11,455 nucleotides of DNA from contig DATKKX010000026.1 of the NCBI GenBank assembly GCA_035542775.1, positions 1-11,455 of the forward strand. The letters run 5' to 3'. Under the pieces are notes generated by a model that was not told the origin of the DNA, made no database searches, and saw only the letters and a program-made list of their open reading frames with translations. A program made the translations under genes and the position numbers. Below are positions 1 to 5,125 of this stretch, one piece after another (positions within the stretch are counted from its first letter, which is position 1; each line of letters opens with the position of its first letter). Origin of the DNA: DATKKX01 sp035542775. Its GTDB lineage: Bacteria; Planctomycetota; Phycisphaerae; UBA1845; UTPLA1.

Positions 1-419
1 CCTTCGGCCTTCCGGGCCGTGGTGGGATCCCATTTGCACCCGGGGCAGACCGCGATATCGCCACTCTTGGCCCGAGCCGGAAACACCTCACCGCAGTCCG
101 GGCAACGACGTGCAGATACCCCTGCCCATTCGCCGCAGAACGGGCACTTTGTGATTTCGACGACGTCCCGTCCCGGTCTTCGAAACTGGAGGGTATCCGG
201 GACTGACTGGGTCGTGGTGCGCCGCGTTCGGGCCAATTCCGCGGTTTGCGCCCCGGTCAACGCGAAGCCGCTCTTGCAAGCGGTGCAAAACCACAGCGTT
301 TTGGCCTCATCCGCTTCGATGGCCTGGTCTTTTTGCGGAGCCAGGAGCACGAACAACGCGATGGCGGTAAGGAGCAAGCCGGCAGCAATGCCGAGCTTGG
401 TCCGGTCTTTGGCTGTCAT
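1..419 (-). CDS. Membrane-anchored double zinc-ribbon protein (3' part outside window)
   Basis: The frame opens at an ATG on the minus strand at 419, preceded by AGGAG (429-433) with a 9-nt spacer, and runs off the left edge after 139 codons, so the C-terminus is missing. Residues about 9-27 form one hydrophobic helix (LGIAAGLLLTAIALFVLLA), after a short charged N-terminus; this suggests an N-in membrane anchor. Four CxxC knuckles follow: FCTACKSG (near 45-48), KCPFCGE (near 92-95), RCPDCGE (near 106-109) and VCPGCKW (near 125-128), enough for two four-cysteine zinc ribbons. It starts 21 bp after the stop of the pseudopilin-like gene and is very probably co-transcribed with it. No catalytic motif is visible. 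The function is unknown; an assembly or accessory role for the upstream protein is inference from the neighbourhood only. Confidence 0.72.
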   Translation of the reverse strand, partial: MTAKDRTKLGIAAGLLLTAIALFVLLAPQKDQAIEADEAKTLWFCTACKSGFALTGAQTAELARTRRTTTQSVPDTLQFRRPGRDVVEITKCPFCGEWAGVSARRCPDCGEVFPARAKSGDIAVCPGCKWDPTTARKAE

Positions 420-440
420 CTGGTACCGCTCCTGCCCGGC

Positions 441-1286
441 CTACTTACGCCAAATCCGCCAGCCCGGTCCTCGACAGAACCGAGTGTCGAAATAGCCATA
501 CTCCATATGGCCGTCCATGAAGAGGAAAGAATGGCAGGAGAAGGTCCTGTGCCATCCTTCGCCCAAGCGTCCCCCCCCTGTGTCGGTGGCGTTATTCAGG
601 AGCTGATCGACCTGGTTTTCCCATATCACGGCCATTTCCGCCGCCGAGCCGCCCACGGCCTCCTGGACAAATGTCTTACCGTAGTACATCAACCGGTCGA
701 TGCTGAAAGGGTCTGTGATGGCGGGGTCTTCCATGAAGAGCCAGTTGATGCTGTAGCTCGTGCCAAAGGCCTCCCAACTGGACCGCAGCCCCTCGAGTTC
801 GAGCGGGCGCTGATCGGGATCGCTTATATCCGGCGACACGGCGGACCGATCGCCTGGGCATTTAACCACCTTGATGGCGTCGCGCGTTCGGGCGGTCGGG
901 TCAATGTACCTGTTCAAGGGGCGGAGTTCCGGCGGTACTACGGCCCAGTCGCCGGTCTCGTCGCCGGGGAAGGGCCGACTGGCCATCATGCCGCCCCAGG
1001 TGTAGCTACTGCTGATTGTGATTTTGGGATCACTGCCCTCGGGCTGTACATAGGTCCAAGGCAGGTTGTTGTTCTCGGTCAGATAGGAGGCGATGGCGTT
1101 GCCGATCTCCTTCATGTTCGACATGCAGACTACTTTGTTGCCCTGCTCTCGAGCACGGGACAACGAGGGTACCAGAATGGAGATGAGGACCGCGATGACG
1201 GAAATCGCGACCAACAACTCAATCAAGGTAAATCCGCAATTCGCGTTCTCTGTGCGCGAATCACGGAAGCCCTTCCTGCGCGACAT
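441..1286 (-). CDS. Pseudopilin-like secreted protein with prepilin N-terminal cleavage site
   Basis: The 281-residue product begins with a short basic leader, then the prepilin peptidase site G18|F19 followed by TLIELL with the conserved Glu at mature position 5 (residue 23), and a hydrophobic helix to about residue 40. The sequence SRAREQ...VCMSNMKEIGNA and a CPGD motif are typical of the large planctomycete family of 'H-X9-DG' pseudopilin-like proteins. The C-terminal DG motif (FMDGH, D258-G259) is present, but the preceding histidines are at 246 and 252, giving X11 or X5 spacing instead of X9. An in-frame ATG exists 13 codons upstream at 1325, but the ATG at 1286 has a strong GGAGG seven bases ahead and gives a normal leader, so I chose it. 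The protein is probably exported by a type II/type IV pilus-like machine. Its promoter lies near 1459-1489, leaving a leader of about 165 nt. Its specific role is unknown. Confidence 0.88.
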   Translation of the reverse strand: MSRRKGFRDSRTENANCGFTLIELLVAISVIAVLISILVPSLSRAREQGNKVVCMSNMKEIGNAIASYLTENNNLPWTYVQPEGSDPKITISSSYTWGGMMASRPFPGDETGDWAVVPPELRPLNRYIDPTARTRDAIKVVKCPGDRSAVSPDISDPDQRPLELEGLRSSWEAFGTSYSINWLFMEDPAITDPFSIDRLMYYGKTFVQEAVGGSAAEMAVIWENQVDQLLNNATDTGGGRLGEGWHRTFSCHSFLFMDGHMEYGYFDTRFCRGPGWRIWRK

Positions 1287-1293
1287 GCACAGT

Positions 1294-1298
1294 CCTCC
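1294..1298 (-). promoter_or_regulatory. Ribosome binding site deciding the pseudopilin start
   Basis: GGAGG on the minus strand, seven bases before the ATG at 1286. The upstream in-frame ATG at 1325 has no comparable site, so this sequence decides the start. Confidence 0.7.
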
Positions 1299-1458
1299 CA
1301 AACTCCCACCGCTTGGGACTTGCATTGAGCGGGCCTAGCGCATTGGATGTGCCGCCCGCTGCGCCGCTACTCACCCCTTCACCGATAGCCTCGCGCGCAG
1401 CCGCCCTCGAAGGCGCACTCCACCCTCAATTTGCGGATGCCTACCACTCCAGTGTCCT

Positions 1459-1489
1459 AGTTTAGCATAACATAAACCCTGGTTGTCAA
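1459..1489 (-). promoter_or_regulatory. Sigma-70-type promoter for the pseudopilin-like gene
   Basis: On the minus strand a perfect -35 TTGACA (1484-1489) is followed by an AT-rich stretch ending in TATGCTAAACT. The best -10 reading is TAAACT (1459-1464), preceded by TGc as an extended -10 element, with a 19-bp spacer; GCTAAA with a 17-bp spacer is the alternative. Transcription would begin near 1452, about 165 nt before the ATG. The low-GC composition stands out in an otherwise GC-rich region. Confidence 0.62.
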
Positions 1490-1491
1490 CC
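1481..1491. promoter_or_regulatory. Palindrome GGTTGTCAACC overlapping the -35 element
   Basis: GGTTG-T-CAACC is a perfect 5+5 inverted repeat around one central base, and it lies over the TTGACA of the minus-strand promoter. A dimeric regulator bound here would block that promoter. This is inference: the site is short, and part of the symmetry comes from the -35 hexamer itself. Confidence 0.3.
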
Positions 1492-1553
1492 TCAAAAAGG
1501 GGGCAATCCCGCATTTTCGATGGCAAGCACCCGTACCCGGCCAGCTACCGCGA

Positions 1554-1581
1554 TTGACTTTGCCGGCAGCGTCGGTAGGTT
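1554..1581 (+). promoter_or_regulatory. Candidate promoter for the TIM-barrel/peptidase/folD operon
   Basis: TTGACT (1554-1559) and TAGGTT (1576-1581) are separated by 16 bp and would place the transcript start near 1588, about 58 nt ahead of the ATG at 1646. The match is only moderate, but nothing better is visible in front of this operon. Confidence 0.35.
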
Positions 1582-1645
1582 GAGAACCAAACTCGCCCGC
1601 TGCAGGCCGCCGCCGCGGCTGCCGCGAATCCTGGGAGCAAACCTG

Positions 1646-2554
1646 ATGAAACTGGCCCTTAGCACGCTGTTCCCTCCTTCCTGCGACCTGTCGCCCCTGA
1701 TGCAAAGAGCACAGAGACATGGGTACGATGGGGTCGAACTAGCCCTTCCGTCGGATACCGAGGTCGATCACGCTGGCCCCGTCCTGCCTCCTGTTTCGCA
1801 AGGCACCGGCGAGCAATTGCAGGGCGCCGGTCTGGAGGTCGTCTGCCTCGCCATTCCCGGAGCCCTGGACACAAGATATCAAGATGAACAATCGCGTGTT
1901 CTGGCGGCGGTTCGTGCGTCGATGGCACTCGGTGGTCAGTTGGGCTGCGCTCTCGTCAGGGTCATCGCCGGGAGGCATGAGGGTGAGGCGAGCGGGCCGC
2001 TTTCCCGAGCGCGACGTGAGGCGAGCCTTCTGCGCGTCTCGGATGCGCTGCGGGGGCTGATGCCCGACGCCGTAAAACACCGCGTCACTATTGTCGTGGA
2101 GAACGGGGGTCAGTTCTCGGACAGCTTGTCTCTGTGGACCATTGTTGAGGCCGTGGGCTCACCTTTGGTAGGGTGTTGCTGGAATCCCGTTGCGGCGCGG
2201 TCCGTGCCGGAGGACTCGACGACGGCGATCCCGCGACTTGGGTCCAAGATCAGGCTGGTGCGGGTGTCGGCCGGGGAGCTTCCCCAAACCGGTAGCGCTG
2301 GCAGCGGCCCGAACTTTGGCGTTGAGGGCAGCGATGTTCCTCGCATGATCCAGTTGCTCAAAGGCATCAACTACCAAGGTTACCTGGTTGTCGACCCGCC
2401 CGCCGCGCCAAGTTCGCCTGATCCGGAAGCAGTCCTTCCTTCCGCGGCAGCTTTCCTGCGCGGCCAGTTGGACGAGAAGGCCGTGGTGCTCTCAGCATAC
2501 AAGGGGGACAAGTTTCGGCCGAGACAGGGCAGGGAATTCACCGCCGGGCAGTAG
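1646..2554 (+). CDS. Sugar phosphate isomerase/epimerase-like TIM-barrel protein
   Basis: The 302-residue product has the pattern of the xylose-isomerase-like TIM barrel (AP endonuclease 2 family): MKLALSTLF at strand 1, GYDGVELALP at strand 2, GLEVVCLAI, a long helix with GCALVRVIAG, TIVVENGG, GCCWNP, KIRLVRVSAG and NYQGYLVVDPP. Planctomycetes carry many such proteins, usually annotated as sugar isomerases or inositol-catabolism-like enzymes. E152 is kept in the VENG motif, but other metal-ligand positions look altered: N180 in the usual WDP-type position, R206 where VHV-type members have His, and D250 where Glu is usual. The enzyme may have altered or no catalysis. There is no signal peptide, so it should be cytoplasmic. 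The start at 1646 has GGGAG with an 8-nt spacer; upstream in-frame sequence is Arg/Pro-rich and unlike the family. The stop is one base before the next ATG, so it heads an operon. The substrate is unknown. Confidence 0.8.
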   Translation: MKLALSTLFPPSCDLSPLMQRAQRHGYDGVELALPSDTEVDHAGPVLPPVSQGTGEQLQGAGLEVVCLAIPGALDTRYQDEQSRVLAAVRASMALGGQLGCALVRVIAGRHEGEASGPLSRARREASLLRVSDALRGLMPDAVKHRVTIVVENGGQFSDSLSLWTIVEAVGSPLVGCCWNPVAARSVPEDSTTAIPRLGSKIRLVRVSAGELPQTGSAGSGPNFGVEGSDVPRMIQLLKGINYQGYLVVDPPAAPSSPDPEAVLPSAAAFLRGQLDEKAVVLSAYKGDKFRPRQGREFTAGQ

Positions 2555-2555
2555 C

Positions 2556-3725
2556 ATGACCCTGATAGTCCGTGACGATCCTGTTCGGTGGGTCGCAACA
2601 GGCGCCGTGGTTTTTGCTGTCATACTGGTTTCCGCCTGCCGGACACCTCCGCTCGCCGCGCGAATGGAAAGCCCGGTCAGGTCCTTTCCTCCTGCCGATG
2701 AGCGAGCAGAGCAAGAGTTGCTGCGAGAGTTGAATGACCGCTTTCGCGCGTACCACGGGGAGTATTTCTCGATTGTCACCGATGCCAGGCCTGAAGAGGT
2801 CGCCGAGTTCAGGAAATCCGCCGACGAGACGTACGCGGCGGTGCAGGCTTTCGCAGCGTATCTGGACTTCGCGCTGCGAAGCCCGGGCCGAAAGCTGCCG
2901 GTCATAGTCTTTGCCCAATGGCGGGATTATCAGTCGTGGGCCGGCCGCGCCGGAATCGAGGCCGACCAGGCTCTGCCGGGCTTTTTCGACGAGCGCACCA
3001 ATCGATGCGTGTTGTTTGACTACGCCAACCTGCCCTTGATCAAAGCGAAGCGAGAGGAACTGGCCAGCATGCGTGAGGATCTCCGGTCCGCGGCGACGGC
3101 AACGGGCGGTTCGCCGGGGATGACCACGGATCAGGTACGAGACATGCAGGACCACATCCATCGGATTGAAACCAGGCTGGCCTTGTTCGAGGCACTCGTC
3201 AACCAGACCGTGGTTCGCCATGAAATCGCGCATCAGGTGTTGTGCAGCCTGGGGGTGATACGGCCTGGCGATGGCCGGTTCTGGCTGAAAGAGGGGCTGG
3301 CACTTCAATTCGAGACCAATTCAGGTCTCCAGCACAATCAGCATCGCTTGAACGATTTTTTCGCGGATGATGCCAACGCCAGCTTAGCCAACGTGCGATC
3401 CTTGATCGGCGATCCGCAACGGCTGACCGTGGGGGCCGATCGCCTTCCCGAAGCCTACGCGTCCGCAGGGGTGCTGGCCGCGTATCTGATAAGCCGCAGT
3501 TCCGCGACTTTTGTCGGCTACTTGCGGTCGGCGTCTGCGAGGGCGGACGCCGTTCCTGAAAGGCAAGCGAGGATCGCCGAATTTGAGGCTGCTTTCGGAC
3601 CGTTGGACAGGGACTTTGAGTTACAATTCCGCGGATTCGTCGAGGGCCTGAGGCAGGGACTGGGCAAGGCCGGCGATGCCGACCAGGCCGGAGAGTGGAC
3701 GCAGCGAAAGGAATTGCAACCTTGA
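2556..3725 (+). CDS. Lipoprotein zinc metallopeptidase, DUF1570-like
   Basis: The 389-residue product has a lipoprotein signal: a basic start, a hydrophobic segment at about 13-27, and lipobox VSAC with Cys28. It is therefore predicted to be anchored outside the cytoplasmic membrane. The middle part contains HEIAH (H222, E223, H226), followed 20 residues later by WLKEGLALQFE with E246 as probable third zinc ligand; this is the gluzincin arrangement seen in planctomycete DUF1570-type proteins. A helical, charged stretch at about 165-215 (including REELASMREDL and a second helix after TTDQ) may be a short coiled coil. The ATG follows the TIM-barrel stop by one base, implying translational coupling. 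The downstream folD homologue starts inside the end of this gene. The substrate is unknown; peptidase activity is inferred from the motif, which is intact. Confidence 0.78.
   Translation: MTLIVRDDPVRWVATGAVVFAVILVSACRTPPLAARMESPVRSFPPADERAEQELLRELNDRFRAYHGEYFSIVTDARPEEVAEFRKSADETYAAVQAFAAYLDFALRSPGRKLPVIVFAQWRDYQSWAGRAGIEADQALPGFFDERTNRCVLFDYANLPLIKAKREELASMREDLRSAATATGGSPGMTTDQVRDMQDHIHRIETRLALFEALVNQTVVRHEIAHQVLCSLGVIRPGDGRFWLKEGLALQFETNSGLQHNQHRLNDFFADDANASLANVRSLIGDPQRLTVGADRLPEAYASAGVLAAYLISRSSATFVGYLRSASARADAVPERQARIAEFEAAFGPLDRDFELQFRGFVEGLRQGLGKAGDADQAGEWTQRKELQP
3707..3712 (+). promoter_or_regulatory. Ribosome binding site supporting a TTG start for folD
   Basis: AAAGGA lies 9 nt before the TTG at 3722, inside the end of the metallopeptidase gene. 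It supports the TTG, which overlaps the upstream TGA stop as TTGA, over the GTG at 3695. Confidence 0.6.
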
Positions 3726-4600
3726 CCGCATCGATCATTGACGGCAACGCCATTGCGGCGGGGATCAAATCGCGGGTCGCGGATGAAATCGCCGCTTTGG
3801 GCAAACGAGCCCGTCCGCCCTGTCTGGCCGCCGTGCTGATCGGCGACAATCCGGCAGCCGCGAGCTATGCCCGTTCCCAGGCGAAAGAGGCGGAAGGAGT
3901 CGGCATGCAGTATCGGCTCGTCAGGCTGCCCGCGGATATCAGCATGGCCGGGGCGTGCGAAGGCATCGCTCGCTTGAATACGGACGCCTCGGTGGACGGC
4001 ATCATGCTGCATCTGCCTGTGCCCGTGCCGCTTGACGCGTTTGAGCTGCAGCAGGGCATCGCGGCGGGCAAAGACGTGGAAGGCGTGGGCGCCGCCAATC
4101 TGGGTCTGTTGCTGATGGGCCGCGACGCCTTGGTTCCCTGCACCGCTGCCGCCGCCATGGCCTGTCTGCAATCGACCGGCATTGATCTGGCCGGCCGCGA
4201 GGCGGTCGTCGTCGGCCGCAGCATCATCGTCGGCAAGCCCCTGGCGTTTGTCCTTGTGGCCGCCCATGCCACCGTCACGCTGTGCCACACTCGAACCCGC
4301 GATCTCGCCGCGCACACCCGTCGCGCCGAAGTCCTTTGCGTGGCAGCTGGCGTTCCTGGGTTGATCGGCGGCGAGCATGTGTCGCCGGGCGCGATCGTGA
4401 TCGATGTGGGCACGCAACGAGTTTCCGCGACGGACTCCGAAGGTCGGCGGAAAACGAAGATGGTCGGAGACGTTCGTTTCGAAGAGGTGGTCCCGATCGC
4501 TCGAGCCGTGACGCCCGTTCCGGGAGGTGTCGGTCCTGTCACTGTGGCCACTCTGCTGGCGAACGCCACGAAAGCTTGCCGGAAGTCGTTGGGGTTCTGA
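3722..4600 (+). CDS. folD: FolD-family methylenetetrahydrofolate dehydrogenase/cyclohydrolase homologue with altered active site
   Basis: The 292-residue product aligns end to end with bacterial FolD (E. coli, 288 residues), which interconverts methylene-, methenyl- and 10-formyl-tetrahydrofolate using NADP. Family landmarks are present: SIIDGNAIA at the N-terminus, GDNPAAASY, VDGIMLHLPVP, the nucleotide loop VVGRSIIVGKP (G165-P173), GAIVIDVG, VVGDV-type segment MVGDVRFEE and TPVPGGVGPVTVATLL from T264. By alignment to E. coli Y50, K54, Q98 and D121, the residues here are Y49, Q53, H97 and E120. The catalytic lysine that is essential for the cyclohydrolase step is therefore Gln (a Lys sits two residues later at 55), the conserved Gln is His, and Asp is Glu. 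Cyclohydrolase activity may be lost and dehydrogenase changed. The TTG start overlaps the previous stop and gives the family's normal N-terminus; a GTG at 3695 would add nine residues. It is the third gene of an operon. Confidence 0.87.
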   Translation: MTASIIDGNAIAAGIKSRVADEIAALGKRARPPCLAAVLIGDNPAAASYARSQAKEAEGVGMQYRLVRLPADISMAGACEGIARLNTDASVDGIMLHLPVPVPLDAFELQQGIAAGKDVEGVGAANLGLLLMGRDALVPCTAAAAMACLQSTGIDLAGREAVVVGRSIIVGKPLAFVLVAAHATVTLCHTRTRDLAAHTRRAEVLCVAAGVPGLIGGEHVSPGAIVIDVGTQRVSATDSEGRRKTKMVGDVRFEEVVPIARAVTPVPGGVGPVTVATLLANATKACRKSLGF

Positions 4601-4619
4601 GTGCATCCAGAAAAAAGCG

Positions 4620-4659
4620 GGACGGGCACCCTCGGGTGGTCCATCTGCCTGGCGTTTTT
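4620..4659 (+). terminator. Weak terminator candidate behind folD
   Basis: GGAC-(GGG bulge)-CACC pairs with GGTG-GTCC around a CTCG loop (4620-4642). A run of five T appears at 4655-4659, about 12 nt after the stem. The bulge and the distant T run make it weak. Confidence 0.25.
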
Positions 4660-4690
4660 CAGTTGGGCCGGGAGCCAATCGCGGTTTTGT

Positions 4691-4723
4691 CAGACGCTGT
4701 AAAGGTGTCGCTCGCGGCGTCTG
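4691..4723. repeat. Inverted repeat CAGACGC / GCGTCTG
   Basis: Two perfect 7-base arms (4691-4697 and 4717-4723) flank a 19-base spacer, inside the non-coding stretch after folD. It could be an RNA hairpin or a protein site; no T tract follows, so it is not a simple terminator. Confidence 0.35.
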
Positions 4724-4948
4724 CCGACCGGAGCAACCGGGCGTGATCCAGCGGGTGACGCTTGCCATCTGGGCCAGGGCTGTGGGAGCCAATACCGGGA
4801 TGGCATGAATCGCCTTGCATAGAAGGGCGGTCCTGTAATTCTCAGTCCTGGCTGCATGTCCCGGCCGTTTGCGTAAGCCGTTTGGGCTTGGTGAACCGCG
4901 ATCCTGCGGAAGGCGGCTTGCGCCGGGCGATGTATGTTGTTTAACGAT

Positions 4949-4983
4949 GCACGGGGTTGCATTTTCCAGCCGTGCTATTTTTT
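4949..4983 (+). terminator. Probable intrinsic terminator upstream of the lipoprotein promoter
   Basis: GCACGG (4949-4954) pairs with CCGTGC (4970-4975) around a 15-nt loop, followed by TA and six T (4978-4983). The stem is short, but the U tract is good. It lies 24 bp before the next -35 element and would insulate that promoter from folD-operon readthrough. Confidence 0.52.
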
Positions 4984-5006
4984 CGGTTTCAAGACCTGAC
5001 TTATTC

Positions 5007-5036
5007 TTGACACACACAGGGGTTTCCGGATATAAC
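5007..5036 (+). promoter_or_regulatory. Strong sigma-70-type promoter for the 5126-6457 lipoprotein
   Basis: A perfect TTGACA (5007-5012) and TATAAC (5031-5036) are separated by 18 bp. Transcription should start near 5043, leaving a leader of about 83 nt before the ATG at 5126. The in-frame GTG at 5042 would lie at the transcript end, which argues against it as the start codon. Confidence 0.75.
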
Positions 5037-5113
5037 AGACCGTGCTGAAAGCTATGTCCGGGGCCGCTGTCCCGACGCCAAGTCGCGTAGTGCGCCAATC
5101 TTGGGGGCGCGAA

Positions 5114-5118
5114 AGGAG
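5114..5118 (+). promoter_or_regulatory. Ribosome binding site deciding the lipoprotein start
   Basis: AGGAG lies 7 nt before the ATG at 5126. The frame is open to a GTG at 5042, but only the ATG has this site and puts the signal peptide at the N-terminus. Confidence 0.75.
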
Positions 5119-5125
5119 AAGGGCT

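Larger units (their letters stand above)
1287..1645. other. Divergent intergenic region with two facing promoters
   Basis: This 359-bp stretch separates the minus-strand pseudopilin-like gene from the plus-strand TIM-barrel gene. It holds a strong minus-strand promoter (1459-1489), a weaker plus-strand promoter candidate (1554-1581), an 11-bp palindrome over the minus -35 element, and a GC-rich leader of about 165 nt for the pseudopilin-like gene. I see no convincing coding region. An open frame does run from an ATG at 1520 into the TIM-barrel gene, but it lacks a ribosome site and family-like N-terminal sequence. Confidence 0.6.
4601..5125. other. Non-coding stretch with terminator(s), inverted repeat and promoter
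   Basis: This 525-bp gap follows folD. I recognise no protein family in its short open frames and no known RNA or riboswitch consensus. It contains a weak hairpin candidate just after folD (4620-4659), an inverted repeat (4691-4723), a better terminator (4949-4983), then the promoter and 5' leader of the next gene. The roughly 350 nt between the folD stop and the better terminator is either a long 3' untranslated region or an undescribed small RNA. Confidence 0.5.

Noticed and set aside
246..1328. A 360-codon plus-strand open frame opposite the pseudopilin-like gene.
   Set aside because: The minus strand carries clear family motifs (GFTLIELL, CPGD, DG) and a good start, so this is a shadow frame.
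4762..4944. A 60-codon plus-strand frame ending just before the terminator at 4949.
   Set aside because: TTG start, no ribosome site, no recognisable sequence; its placement is suggestive but insufficient for a gene call.
3518..5098. A 526-codon open frame on the minus strand across folD and the following intergenic region.
   Set aside because: It lies opposite folD and the end of the metallopeptidase, is rich in Arg/His/Gln without family motifs, and has no matching ribosome site; long antisense frames are common in GC-rich DNA.
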